Shown here one piece after another: positions 16,025-24,780 of a stretch of 57,506 nt of DNA. Made by a program: the position numbers and the translations under genes. Positions within the stretch are counted from its first letter, which is position 1, and each line of letters starts with the position of its first letter. The DNA is from Trichocoleus desertorum ATA4-8-CV12. Lineage in GTDB: Bacteria > Cyanobacteriota > Cyanobacteriia > FACHB-46. A model generated the notes under the pieces. The model saw nothing but the letters and a program-made list of their open reading frames with translations, was not told where the DNA came from and did not search any database. The stretch spans positions 1 to 57,506 of the forward strand of contig JAHHIL010000032.1 of NCBI GenBank assembly GCA_019358975.1, given 5' to 3'.

Positions 16025-17029
16025 ATGCAACTTAAGCCGATCAACCAACAAGTAGTTGCGATCGTCGGCGCTTCTAGTGGCATTGGCCGAGAAACGGCGC
16101 TGCAATTTGCTCGTGAAGGAGCCAAAGTCATTGTTTCCGCCCGGAACCAAGCAGGATTAGATTCCTTAGTGGAGGAAATTCGGCAAGCGGGAGGAGATGC
16201 CACCGCGATCGCGGCAGATGTGAGGGAGTTCCGGCAAGTCCAGGCGATCGCCGACAAAGCAATTCAGCAATATGGCCGCTTGGATACCTGGGTACATCTC
16301 GCAGCCGTAGAACTCTACGCCTCCTTTGAGCAAACCACCCCAGAAGAGTTCAAGCAAATCATTGATGTCAACTTGATGGGGCAAGTGTTTGGCGCGATGG
16401 TAGCTTTGCCACACTTGAAGCGGGAAGGACGCGGGGCCTTGATTCATGTCTCTTCAGTCGAAGCGATCCGAGCCTTACCGCTGCAAAGTGCCTACGCTTC
16501 TTCTAAACATGGCATCAACGGCTTTCTCGAATCGCTGCGGGTGGAGTTGATGCACGACAAAGTGCCTGTGAGTGTCACAGAAGTTCAGCCTGCCTCCATC
16601 AACACCCCGTTCTTTGATAAAGCTCGTACCAAGTTGGGTGTGAAGCCGATGGGTGCTCCACCGCTTTATGCGCCTAGCGATGTCGCCAAAGTCATTCTCT
16701 ATGTAGCAGAACATCCCACACGGGACATTGTGGTGGGAGATGCTGGCAAAGCGATCGCCCTACTCCAGCGGATTTCCCCTCATCTGGTTGATGCCTACAT
16801 GCGCCAGAGTGGTTTTGAGGCTCAGCGGACGGACAAGCCCAAATCTGAAGATGCTCCTGACAACCTATATGAGCCGATTTCGGGCTACGACCAAGTGAAC
16901 GGAGAGTTCTCAACTCAGCCGAGCCTGACCACTTGGCTCGATACCCACCCCACCGTCACTTGGAGCGCGATCGCCGCCACAGCCGCTTTAGGAGCAGCCG
17001 CGCTCTTGGGTTGGGGCAACGAAGTTTAA
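16025..17029 (+). CDS. Short-chain dehydrogenase with C-terminal membrane tail (copy 2)
   Basis: A 334-aa paralogue of the preceding SDR. It carries GASSGIGRETALQFAREG near the N-terminus, VDVNLMGQVFG, catalytic Ser in LIHVSSVEAIR and YASSK as the Tyr-Lys pair. The C-terminal end TWSAIAATAALGAAALLGWG is hydrophobic, again suggesting a tail anchor that leaves the enzyme on the cytoplasmic face. An AAGGAG sequence lies at about 16009-16014, a good ribosome-binding site. Its stop is only 23 bp from the recQ-like start, so the two are probably transcribed together. Confidence 0.87.
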   Translation: MQLKPINQQVVAIVGASSGIGRETALQFAREGAKVIVSARNQAGLDSLVEEIRQAGGDATAIAADVREFRQVQAIADKAIQQYGRLDTWVHLAAVELYASFEQTTPEEFKQIIDVNLMGQVFGAMVALPHLKREGRGALIHVSSVEAIRALPLQSAYASSKHGINGFLESLRVELMHDKVPVSVTEVQPASINTPFFDKARTKLGVKPMGAPPLYAPSDVAKVILYVAEHPTRDIVVGDAGKAIALLQRISPHLVDAYMRQSGFEAQRTDKPKSEDAPDNLYEPISGYDQVNGEFSTQPSLTTWLDTHPTVTWSAIAATAALGAAALLGWGNEV

Positions 17030-17052
17030 TTGACGGGGGCGGAGGAACAACG

Positions 17053-18234
17053 ATGGCAAAACAGCGCAAAACCAAACAGCAAATTCAGCAAATAGCGCAA
17101 GCGCAACTTGGCTATGAACAACTCCGCCCTGGACAAGCTGACGCGATCGCCGCACTCTTAGCAGGACACGACACCTTAGCGGTGATGCCAACTGGGTCTG
17201 GGAAATCTGCGATCTACCAACTGGCAGGTTCGCTCATCCCTGGTATGGTCATCGAAGCTCTGGGGCATCCCTTGGTTTTGGCTTTGACTGCTATCGCTGC
17301 CCCACCTGTGCGCGAAGAAATTGTCGATCGCTTAGGGATGCAGAAGGCCAAGGTTGTAGTGCAAGGGTTCGATCACCCCAACATTCGGTTAGCAGTAGAG
17401 CGCTACGAAGACACTGGCGAGAAGCAAGAAGCCCTGCTCGATCGCGTGGTGAAAGCTGAAAAACCAGGCATTGTTTATGTGGCAACTCGTAAACGAGCCG
17501 AAGAGGTTGCGGCAGCACTAGAGAAGCAAAAAGTGAAAGCCGTGGTCTATCACGCCGGAAAATCTCCCCAAGTTCGCGAAGCCGCTTATCACGCTTTTAT
17601 GGATGACGAAGCAGAAGTCATTGTGGCGACGACCGCCTTTGGGATGGGTGTAGACAAACCAAACGTGCGCTTCGTTTTCCATTACGACATCAGCGACTCG
17701 ATCGATTCCTACTATCAGGAGATCGGTCGAGCTGGACGCGATGCCGAATCTGCTCAAGCGGTTTTGTTCTATAACCCAGTGGAAACTTTGCCTACCGGGG
17801 AAATTGTGCCCAACGAATCAGCACCTGATTTAGAAGAGGCAGTAGAGGCAGCGGTGCGCCTGCAAGAACATCGCCAACAATATGTGCGATCGCGGATCGA
17901 GATGATGCGAGGCTATGCCGAAGTCCGCGACTGTCGCCGCCGTTTTGTCCTCAACTATTTTGGTGAAGATCTCTCCGAACCTTGTGGCTTCTGTGACAAC
18001 TGCAAATCTGGAATCCCGAATGAGTCTGAAACAGGTCATCAGCCTTTCGCGATCACTAGTCGAGTCGTGCATAAAAGTTGGGGTGAAGGCACAGTGATGC
18101 GCTACGAAGACGACAAAATCACCGTGCTGTTTGAAACCGTTGGGTACAAGACGTTAGGCGTCCGCATGGTGCTACTGCGCGGGTTGCTCAAGCGGGTAGA
18201 TACATCTGTCGCAGATTTCACCCTAGGAAACTAA
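17053..18234 (+). CDS. RecQ-family helicase with an internal deletion of motifs Ia-II
   Basis: The start is ATG 17053 after GGAGG at 17041-17045. The 393-aa product begins like RecQ: GYEQLRPGQADAI and Walker A MPTGSGKS (45-52). It then jumps from SLIPG (60-64) to VIEALGHPLVLALTAIAAPP, a stretch that normally follows the DEAH box by about 20 residues. Motifs Ia, Ib and II (DEAH) are absent, roughly 100 codons, and motif III reads TAIA rather than TATA. Motifs IV-VI are intact (GIVYVATRKRAE, VIVATTAFGMGVDKPNVRFV, YYQEIGRAGRDA). Zinc-binding cysteines are present (CRRRF, CGFCDNC), and there is a short C-terminal domain. Without Walker B the ATPase should be dead, so this is either a decaying gene or a truncated accessory form. 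Confidence 0.85.
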   Translation: MAKQRKTKQQIQQIAQAQLGYEQLRPGQADAIAALLAGHDTLAVMPTGSGKSAIYQLAGSLIPGMVIEALGHPLVLALTAIAAPPVREEIVDRLGMQKAKVVVQGFDHPNIRLAVERYEDTGEKQEALLDRVVKAEKPGIVYVATRKRAEEVAAALEKQKVKAVVYHAGKSPQVREAAYHAFMDDEAEVIVATTAFGMGVDKPNVRFVFHYDISDSIDSYYQEIGRAGRDAESAQAVLFYNPVETLPTGEIVPNESAPDLEEAVEAAVRLQEHRQQYVRSRIEMMRGYAEVRDCRRRFVLNYFGEDLSEPCGFCDNCKSGIPNESETGHQPFAITSRVVHKSWGEGTVMRYEDDKITVLFETVGYKTLGVRMVLLRGLLKRVDTSVADFTLGN

Positions 18235-18344
18235 TCACTGGGAAGCTATAAGCCACCAAAAAGGCGGGATGAAAACACAGTTAACCATTATCTTGAACTT
18301 TCTGAATGAGATTGAAGCAAAACCGCAGGTAGGCGCGAAACTTG

Positions 18345-18866
18345 ATGAGTTCGTTATTTAGTATTAATTGGCGAGAACTTTTTATCCCTAGCCTCTCTTT
18401 GGTTGAGCTTTTTATTCGAGGTTCACTCGTTTATTTGGTGTTGTTTGGGATTCTGCGATCGCTCCCCAGCCGCCAGTTAGGTAGCCTTGCGATCACGGAT
18501 TTGTTGGTGGTCGTGTTGTTTGCTGAGGCCGCCCAGAACGCGATGGCGCGAGATTACACCTCAATCACCGAAGGAGCTTTTCTGATCGGTACGGTGATTT
18601 TTTGGAGCTACGCCCTTAACTGGCTAGGCTTTCGCTTTCCAGCCGTGCAGCAATTCCTTAATCCCCCACCGTTACTCTTAATCCAGCAAGGTGATTTACT
18701 GCGGCGCAACATGCGGCGAGAAATGATTACTGAAGACGAACTCATGAGTCAACTTCGCCAACAAGGAGTTGAGACAATTGCAGAGGTCAAGGCAGCCTAT
18801 ATGGAAGCGGATGGCAGTATCAGTATCATCAAAGAGAAGCCTCAAGCTGTGGTTATTAAACTTTGA
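18345..18866 (+). CDS. DUF421/YetF-like membrane protein
   Basis: A 173-aa protein with three predicted membrane helices in the first 95 residues (LVELFIRGSLVYLVLFGIL, LAITDLLVVVLFAEAAQNAM, EGAFLIGTVIFWSYALNWL). A soluble DUF421 domain follows: PPPLLLIQQGDLLRRNMRREMITEDELMSQLRQQG and MEADGSISIIK. The C-terminal domain is a small alpha/beta fold found in YetF/YdfS proteins of spore-formers and many bacteria, of unknown function. A TTG one codon upstream (18342) is also possible. It ends in the gap before the convergent pentapeptide gene. Confidence 0.88.
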   Translation: MSSLFSINWRELFIPSLSLVELFIRGSLVYLVLFGILRSLPSRQLGSLAITDLLVVVLFAEAAQNAMARDYTSITEGAFLIGTVIFWSYALNWLGFRFPAVQQFLNPPPLLLIQQGDLLRRNMRREMITEDELMSQLRQQGVETIAEVKAAYMEADGSISIIKEKPQAVVIKL

Positions 18867-18950
18867 AGCCTTAGATAATAACCCCATAGGTTGAGGGATA
18901 AGGGTGATGTGAGGCTGCAACCCAGTGACTATACCTGCACCAAAGCGTGA

Positions 18951-19589
18951 CTATACCTGCACTAAAGCCAGCATTCCTTCTGGCAAGGTAGCTCCATGCA
19001 ACTTCGCCCCTGTCAGATTGATGCCTGTCCATTGAGTATTACTCAAATCGGCTGCGGTTAAAATAGCATCTGTCAAATCGGCCCGGATCAAACTGGCACC
19101 TAGTAGATCAGCACTGCTCAAATCCACACCGCGCAATGTGGCTCCAATCAGATCTGCTTCATATAAGTGAGCCCGTCGCAAATTAGCTTGATACAGATTC
19201 GCTCCGTGTAGGTCAGCTTCGCCTAAACTGGCTCGATTGAGATTGGCTTGAACTAAGTTGGCTGCTACTAGGTTCGCCCCGACCAAATTGGCTCGGCTAA
19301 GATCGGCTTTGACTAAATCAGCTCGACTCAAATTGGCACCTCTGAGAATTGTGTCTAACAAGCGGGCTTGACTCAGGTTAGCCCCCATCAAGTTAGCGCT
19401 CGTTAGGTTAGCTCCACTCAGGTCAGCACCCCTGAGATCAGCTCCACTAAGATTTGCCCCTACTAAATCAGCTCCTTTGAGACTAATCCCTCTCAGAATG
19501 GCTGCCTGTAGCGGTGCTTTTGGTAATTCTATGCCACCAAAATCCTTCTCACCCGCTGTATAGCGCTTTAGCAGCTCATTCACATTCAT
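18951..19589 (-). CDS. Pentapeptide-repeat protein, 212 aa
   Basis: The N-terminus MNVNELLKRYTAGEKDFGGIEL (first 20 residues given by position 1-20) is a cap seen in many cyanobacterial members. From about residue 25 to 200 there are tandem A(D/N)LxG/xA units (ADLRGADL, ANLSRADL, ADLTDAIL), predicting a beta-helix rod of eight to nine coils. No signal peptide or fused enzymatic domain is seen. It is convergent with the DUF421 gene and lies just left of a tRNA-Ser gene. Function unknown. Confidence 0.9.
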   Translation of the reverse strand: MNVNELLKRYTAGEKDFGGIELPKAPLQAAILRGISLKGADLVGANLSGADLRGADLSGANLTSANLMGANLSQARLLDTILRGANLSRADLVKADLSRANLVGANLVAANLVQANLNRASLGEADLHGANLYQANLRRAHLYEADLIGATLRGVDLSSADLLGASLIRADLTDAILTAADLSNTQWTGINLTGAKLHGATLPEGMLALVQV

Positions 19590-19728
19590 GCTTGCTCACA
19601 CTTTATCCCTAGGAAGCTATGCGAATCATAGCCCAACCCTTCGAGGTGTAAGTAATCACATTGATATACCAGATACGACAAGCGGGGCGATCGCCTTAGC
19701 CTAATATTCGCAAAATATCTTTGGGGAA

Positions 19729-19815
19729 CGGAGAGAGAGGGATTCGAACCCTCGTTAAAGTTGCCCCTAAACAGCATTTCCAGTGCTGCGCCTTCAACCA
19801 CTCGGCCATCTCTCC
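19729..19815 (-). tRNA. tRNA-Ser (anticodon GGA)
   Basis: Read on the minus strand, the acceptor arms are GGAGAGA (complement of 19809-19815) and TCTCTCC (complement of 19730-19736), with discriminator G. The T arm is GAGGG-TTCGAAT-CCCTC. The anticodon arm is CAGCA-CTGGAAA-TGCTG, giving GGA. The long variable arm between the anticodon and T stems is the class II feature of tRNA-Ser. CCA is not encoded. Confidence 0.95.
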
Positions 19816-20140
19816 TGGGGGGTCTGCACTGCTTATTTCAGCACAGGATTTTTATCTTAGCAGATACTACCAGAAGCGGCTAGGTTTTGGCGAGTAATTT
19901 TCAAATAAAATTTTGACCTGCAATTTTACTGACCTAGATCTGACTTTTATCTGACTTTTGCCACTACAAACCAAAATCTGCATCCGCTAACGTAACTTAT
20001 ATCACCCACCTAGAAGCTAGTAGGGTCTTATAAATCCGCTGTTCCTAACGACAATGGGCCTGCTGGCGTTAGCAACACCGCTCCCTTCCATCTGCAATCA
20101 ATTATTCCTGACTATGCTCTATGTCTTCTCTAGGAGTTGA
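19816..20140. other. Intergenic region upstream of the LuxR-type gene
   Basis: About 325 bp without a credible ORF. The part 19900-19960 is AT-rich and repeats CTGACTTTTATCTGACTTTTG. An AGGAG at about 20130-20134 precedes the next start by four to five bases. Confidence 0.4.
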
Positions 20141-20830
20141 ATGCAACCCCTATTTCGGCTTGGAGGAAAAGCTTTGGACTCAAAAGCTCAGATGAGCGGT
20201 ACATTTCCACTCTTTGCCTCACCTGTAGAGGCACAACTAGGGCGATCGCCTGACAGCAACCCTGACAGCAGCATAGAACAGCAGGTAGCAAGGCTGGATT
20301 TAGCCTTACTCAATGCTCTGTTGAATTCCTTAGGACAGGGGTTTATAGTCGTTTCCCCGACCCTCCAGGTCATTTATTGGAATCAGCGAGCGGTAGAACT
20401 CTGCCGTTGGTTTTCTTCGACCCGCTCAGCATTGCCAGAAGAACTAGAAACTTTTTGCCGCCTTTTCTTGCAACGCAATTGCCCGGAGGGCCAAGTGGTT
20501 TTGGCAGACTACCAGATTGAGCCGAGGATGAGACTGCAAGTTTCGGCCCGTTGGCTTAAAGGTATGGCTAACTCTGCTGACTCCACCGCTGCTACCAACC
20601 TGGAACCAGGAATTTTGCTCGTGTTGCAAGATCGCCAAGCCATTCTAGAAGAAGAACTACAACTGGTGCAGACACAACTGGAACTGACCAAGCGAGAAGC
20701 TGAGATCTGGCTGTTGTTAAAACAGGAGTATAGCTACCAAGAAATTGCCCAAACTCTGCAAGTCAGCCTCAACACAGTCAAAACCCATATCAAAAATCTT
20801 TATTCAAAAAAACGGATTTATCAGTGCTAA
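20141..20830 (+). CDS. LuxR-type helix-turn-helix regulator
   Basis: A 229-aa protein. Residues about 175-225 are a LuxR/GerE DNA-binding domain: LTKREAEIWLLLKQEYSYQEIA, then QTLQVSLNTVKTHIKNLYSK. The middle (about 45-155) resembles a PAS-like sensor (LNALLNSLGQGFIVVSPTLQVIYWNQRAVEL, split). A phospho-receiver domain is not present. It likely activates or represses genes in response to a small ligand or redox signal, unknown here. The ferredoxin gene starts 145 bp downstream on the same strand. Confidence 0.85.
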   Translation: MQPLFRLGGKALDSKAQMSGTFPLFASPVEAQLGRSPDSNPDSSIEQQVARLDLALLNALLNSLGQGFIVVSPTLQVIYWNQRAVELCRWFSSTRSALPEELETFCRLFLQRNCPEGQVVLADYQIEPRMRLQVSARWLKGMANSADSTAATNLEPGILLVLQDRQAILEEELQLVQTQLELTKREAEIWLLLKQEYSYQEIAQTLQVSLNTVKTHIKNLYSKKRIYQC

Positions 20831-20975
20831 GCTCCTAGACTTTTCTCAGGGATGGCCAAAAACTGGCACAGTAGTAGATAGTCCATCGTGGTTTTGGTAC
20901 TGGGTGTCCTGCGGAAACTCTGGACTATTTAGATGGACAAATCCCTGATTGCAGTGCTTGCGCGCTTTGAGATTC

Positions 20976-21344
20976 ATGACCCGTTCTTACTCTATTCGTA
21001 TCCATAATCGCCAGAAGGGTACTCACCATACCGTTCAGGTGCCTGAAGATCGCTATATCTTGCACAGTGCCGAAAACCAAGGGGTAGAGCTACCTTTTGC
21101 TTGTCGGAATGGTGCTTGCACGAGCTGTGCGGTGCGCGTTATCTCTGGGGAACTCGCCCAACCAGAAGCAGTGGGTCTTTCTCCACATTTGCGCGATCGC
21201 GGTTATGCCTTGCTCTGTGTTAGCTACCCCCGCTCTGATTTAGAGGTGGAAACTCAAGACGAAGATGAAGTCTATGAGTTGCAATTTGGTCGCTATTTTG
21301 GCAAGGGCAAAATCAAAGTGGGTCTGCCTTTGGACGAAGACTAG
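20976..21344 (+). CDS. Plant-type [2Fe-2S] ferredoxin with C-terminal extension
   Basis: The 122-aa product from ATG 20976 has the cluster motif CRNGACTSC (C-x4-C-x2-C) near residue 42 and the fourth cysteine in ALLCVSYP about 30 residues later. After the core it has an extension EDEVYELQFGRYFGKGKIKV that ordinary photosynthetic PetF lacks. From memory this tail resembles FdC2-type low-potential ferredoxins of cyanobacteria and plants, but that is a tentative match. A TTG nine codons upstream (20949) also opens the frame. It transfers single electrons, partner unknown. The thermonuclease-like gene follows closely. Confidence 0.88.
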   Translation: MTRSYSIRIHNRQKGTHHTVQVPEDRYILHSAENQGVELPFACRNGACTSCAVRVISGELAQPEAVGLSPHLRDRGYALLCVSYPRSDLEVETQDEDEVYELQFGRYFGKGKIKVGLPLDED

Positions 21345-21364
21345 TCGATTTGGGATTTTAGATT

Positions 21365-21931
21365 TTGGATTTTGGATTGAGAGTAGTCCGAGCTAAAGGG
21401 CGATCGCGATTGCAAGGCTTATGGTGGCAGTTGGGAGTGGTCTGCTGCCTTTTGTGGCTGACGGCTTGCCAAAGTGCTATCTCCCCTTCAGGTACCTCAG
21501 CCAGGGTGGAGCAAGTCGTCAGTGGACAAGCCATTGAGGTCAGTCCTACCAAGGACTCCGGGGGTACACCAGAGCGAGTGCGGCTGATTGGCATTGATGC
21601 CCCAGATTTGGCCCAGGAGCCTTGGGGAAAAGAAGCTAAGCAGCAATTAGAGCAGCTCATTGGCAATAAGCCGATCACTTTGGAGCCTGGGCTAGAACCC
21701 CGCGATCGCTATGAACGAACTCTGGCTTATGTCTGGCAAGATGGCAAGCTGCTAAACGAGCAACTCGTGGCTGAAGGCTATGCCTTGGCAGTACCGCGAT
21801 CGCCGAACACCAAGTACGACCAACGATTAAAGCGTGCCCAAGAAAAAGCCAGACTCATGGGGGTGGGCATTTGGAAACCCGACCAACCCATGCGTCTGAC
21901 CCCCGCCGAATTTCGCGCCCAAAATCGGTAA
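21365..21931 (+). CDS. Thermonuclease-like (SNase-fold) lipoprotein
   Basis: The product has an N-terminal membrane segment GVVCCLLWLTAC with a lipobox-like LTAC, implying export and lipid anchoring. Residues about 45-165 form an SNase-like OB-fold: VVSGQAIEVS, RVRLIGIDAPD with the first catalytic Arg/Asp region, RDRYERTLAYVW and LVAEGYALAV. The family hydrolyses DNA and RNA with calcium, although activity in this protein is not proven. The start is uncertain: the frame opens only with TTG at 21365 or 21377, within a GATTTTGGATTTTGGATTG repeat. It ends one base before the convergent glgA stop. Confidence 0.75.
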   Translation: MDFGLRVVRAKGRSRLQGLWWQLGVVCCLLWLTACQSAISPSGTSARVEQVVSGQAIEVSPTKDSGGTPERVRLIGIDAPDLAQEPWGKEAKQQLEQLIGNKPITLEPGLEPRDRYERTLAYVWQDGKLLNEQLVAEGYALAVPRSPNTKYDQRLKRAQEKARLMGVGIWKPDQPMRLTPAEFRAQNR

Positions 21932-23350
21932 TTAATGCACCCCTTCTAATTGCTTCTCTGGGGCTGGAGTCTCATTGGAAATGCCCAGGATGTCGTTATA
22001 GAGATCGGAGTACTCTCTAGCCGATTTATCCCAGCTAAAGTCGGTGTGCATACCGCGTTGCTGCATTTCTTGCCATTGGGGCTTGAAGCGGAAGCCTTCC
22101 CAAGCACGTACCATACAAGTGTAGAGATCAAGGGGTTCGTAGCGATCGAAGCAATAACCTGTACCTGTATGACTCATGGGCTCGTAGTGACTCACGGTAT
22201 CCACTAACCCACCCGTCCGCCGCACAATGGGGACACAGCCATAACGCATCGCTAGCATTTGGCTAATGCCACAAGGCTCAAACCGAGAAGGCATTAAGAA
22301 TGCATCCGATCCCGCATAAATGCGCCGCGCTAAAGCATCGTTGTAGAGCAAGTAAGCCGCCATCCGACCGGGATAGCGAGAAGCAATTTGCCACATTTGG
22401 GTTTCATAGTAGCGATCGCCCGTTCCCAACAAAATAAACTGGGAATCTGTATAGGACATAAAGCGATCGAGCACCTGAATAATTAAGTCGATGCCCTTCT
22501 GATCCACCAATCGCGTCACAATGCCAATCAAGAAAGCTTTAGAGTTGACCTCTAATCCCACTTCTTCCTGGATTGCAATCTTGTTAGCAGGTCGGCGATC
22601 GAGCGTATCAGCGCTAAAAGTTTGCGTCAGCCGCTTATCCGTCTCTGGATCATAAGCATCCATATCAATGCCATTAACAATGCCGCTCAGCTTGCCACTG
22701 ATGAAAGACAGCAACCCCTCTAAGGTTTCACCGTAGGCAGCGGTTTGGATTTGCTGGGCATAGGTGGGCGAAACGGTGGTCACTCGGTCGGCATACTGCA
22801 CTGCTGCCGCCATTGTGTTGTGGCCTTGCATGTACCAGGGGCACCAAGTCATCTGCTCTAGCTTCCAGCGCCATGGCCCTTGGTAAGCCAAGTTGTGAAT
22901 CGTGAACACGGTGCCAATATCAGCAGTTTGGTGCATCCAAACAGGGATCATGCCCGTGTGCCAATCGTGGCAATGAATAATGTTTGGCTTCCAGTAGTTC
23001 CAAGCAAACTCGGCAGCCCCATTGGCAAACAACGTGAACCGCCAATCCTCATCCTCACCGGAGTAGATGTGACGCGGCAAAAAGGCAGGGTGGCCAAACA
23101 AATACAGGGGAACATCAGTGCCAGGAAGCACACTTTCGTAAACAGAAAATGTCTGGAACATGGCGCTGCCCGACCAAACAGGCTCGGCTGGAATTGACAT
23201 CTTATCTGGCAGGAAACCGTAGTAGGGCATAAAGATGCGGACATCGTGGCCCATCTCACGCAACACTTGTGGTAAGGCACCCACCACATCTCCCATCCCA
23301 CCCACTTTGGCAACTGGGGCTGCTTCTGCGGCAACAAACAGAATTCGCAT
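21932..23350 (-). CDS. glgA: Glycogen synthase GlgA (ADP-glucose type)
   Basis: A 472-aa GT5-family enzyme that adds glucose from ADP-glucose to the non-reducing ends of alpha-1,4-glucan. The N-terminal ADP-binding loop is [13 protein letters not shown] (residues 16-28). [33 protein letters not shown] and [13 protein letters not shown] follow, and the GT-B C-domain shows [34 protein letters not shown] and RTGGLVDTV. It is full length, matching cyanobacterial GlgA1. It stands alone: no glgB or glgC is in the window. The upstream gene hemC is on the same strand but separated by about 200 bp and a terminator. Confidence 0.96.
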   Translation of the reverse strand: MRILFVAAEAAPVAKVGGMGDVVGALPQVLREMGHDVRIFMPYYGFLPDKMSIPAEPVWSGSAMFQTFSVYESVLPGTDVPLYLFGHPAFLPRHIYSGEDEDWRFTLFANGAAEFAWNYWKPNIIHCHDWHTGMIPVWMHQTADIGTVFTIHNLAYQGPWRWKLEQMTWCPWYMQGHNTMAAAVQYADRVTTVSPTYAQQIQTAAYGETLEGLLSFISGKLSGIVNGIDMDAYDPETDKRLTQTFSADTLDRRPANKIAIQEEVGLEVNSKAFLIGIVTRLVDQKGIDLIIQVLDRFMSYTDSQFILLGTGDRYYETQMWQIASRYPGRMAAYLLYNDALARRIYAGSDAFLMPSRFEPCGISQMLAMRYGCVPIVRRTGGLVDTVSHYEPMSHTGTGYCFDRYEPLDLYTCMVRAWEGFRFKPQWQEMQQRGMHTDFSWDKSAREYSDLYNDILGISNETPAPEKQLEGVH

Positions 23351-23503
23351 GTTAGTTCCTGTATCCCCTGCAATGGTTAGCTAAACGAGTTCATTTGGCA
23401 ACTTGGCCGAACCAGTACCGTCATCATACCGACTCCTGCCACTTTCTCTCTAGCTGGCTGAATAGCGATCGCGCTCCATCCCCTGTTTCCCTGCAAAATC
23501 CAC

Positions 23504-23529
23504 AAAAAAAGGCACCTACGAGAGGTGCC
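23504..23529 (-). terminator. Intrinsic terminator of hemC
   Basis: A 7-bp GC-rich stem GGCACCT (23511-23517) with AGGTGCC (23523-23529) around a 5-nt loop. On the minus strand it is followed by a run of seven T (complement of 23504-23510). It lies about 25 bp beyond the hemC stop. Confidence 0.8.
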
Positions 23530-23553
23530 CCTACAGTACAAGGCAAAAATAAG

Positions 23554-24519
23554 TTAGCTACGCATTTCAGCAGTAATCTGGTTCAGGATCTCTTGAGCCC
23601 CTTGCTGCTTGGCACGTTTGGCTAGCTCTGTACCTAAGCGATCGGCTTCACTCGCAGGGCCTGTAATACTCTCTTTGATGATGGTTTGGCCGTCCAAGCT
23701 GGCAACCAATCCAGTCAGGGTGAGGGCATCGCCATCAAACTCGGTGTTCACGCCGATGGGCACTTGGCAACCCCCTTCGAGTTCCCGGAGAAAGGCGCGT
23801 TCGGCATAGCAGCGCTGGGCAGTAGGGACGTGCTCTAAGGCTTTGATCACAGCCAACACTTCTGCATCGCCTTCACGGCATTCAATGCCCAGAGCCCCTT
23901 GCCCCACGGCGTGGAGGGAGACTTCGGCGGGAATGGCTTGGTGAATGCGATCGCCCATACCTAAGCGTTGCAAGCCTGCGACTGCCAAGATCAAAGCGTC
24001 ATACTCACCTGCATCGAGTTTGGCTAAGCGGGTGTTGAGGTTGCCCCGCACGTCTTTGAAGCTGAGGTGGGGGTAGTGGTGACGCAGTTGAGCCAGTCGG
24101 CGTAGAGAGGAAGTGCCGATAACTGCTCCAGCGGGCAGGGTGGCGAGTTGCTTGTCTTTATGCTTCTCGTGGACAACCAGAGCATCGGCTGGGTTTTCTC
24201 GCTCGGTGACGCAGCCTAGCACTAAACCTTCGGGCAAGCGAGTGGGCAAGTCTTTGAGGGAGTGGACGGCAAAATCAATCTCGTTGTTGATCATGCCTAG
24301 CTCTAGTTCTTTGGTGAACAGTCCTTTGTCACCAATCTTAGCCAGAGCAACATCGAGGATTTTATCCCCTTGGGTGCTCATGGTGTGCACTTCAAATGTC
24401 CGATCCGGGAAGGCTTTTTGTAACTGTTCCTGAACCCAGTAGGTTTGAACTAAAGCCAATTGACTTTTACGCGAACCGATGCGGATTGTGCGAGCAGGAC
24501 TGGAAACAGCGGGGGACAT
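23554..24519 (-). CDS. hemC: Porphobilinogen deaminase (hydroxymethylbilane synthase)
   Basis: A 321-aa enzyme that joins four porphobilinogen units into hydroxymethylbilane, an early step of heme and chlorophyll synthesis. Motifs in order are [14 protein letters not shown] (substrate-binding Arg and Lys, residues 11-24), [19 protein letters not shown]-type as [21 protein letters not shown] with the catalytic Asp region, [12 protein letters not shown], and the dipyrromethane cofactor cysteine in [12 protein letters not shown]. It is full length. It is transcribed alone and ended by the terminator at 23504-23529. Confidence 0.97.
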   Translation of the reverse strand: MSPAVSSPARTIRIGSRKSQLALVQTYWVQEQLQKAFPDRTFEVHTMSTQGDKILDVALAKIGDKGLFTKELELGMINNEIDFAVHSLKDLPTRLPEGLVLGCVTERENPADALVVHEKHKDKQLATLPAGAVIGTSSLRRLAQLRHHYPHLSFKDVRGNLNTRLAKLDAGEYDALILAVAGLQRLGMGDRIHQAIPAEVSLHAVGQGALGIECREGDAEVLAVIKALEHVPTAQRCYAERAFLRELEGGCQVPIGVNTEFDGDALTLTGLVASLDGQTIIKESITGPASEADRLGTELAKRAKQQGAQEILNQITAEMRS

Positions 24520-24655
24520 AAGGCAGTGCAGTGAAAGGGTTATCTTGAAGTCACTCTTTCCAGATTACCGCAGCAATGGACAGCAGGGGCTTGAATGGCT
24601 GCTGCTGAATGGTTACAGATGATTAAGTTGGTGGGAGGTTTCGGTTTGATGGAAA

Positions 24656-24731
24656 CCGAGCCCTTGGGGGCGCTTGCCCCCAAACCCCCGCTGAGGGACG
24701 GCTGCGTCCCCCAGACCCCCTCCAGAAGTCA
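24656..24731 (-). repeat. Dispersed ~80-bp GC-rich repeat, copy B
   Basis: In the same direction as copy A (8378), this stretch holds CCCTTGGGGGCGCTTGCCCC, CGCTGAGGGACGGCTGCGTC and CCAGACCCCCTCCAGAAG in order. It lies in the 262-bp gap between hemC and the response regulator gene. No ORF is disrupted by it. Confidence 0.85.
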
Positions 24732-24780
24732 GAGCTGTCTCATTGGTTCCCCCAAAATTAGAGGGCTAGGGGGGGCTTGG

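Noticed and set aside
16933-17052. Upstream extension of the RecQ-like frame
   Set aside because: It overlaps the end of the SDR gene in another frame; GGAGG and ATG at 17053 give a better start.
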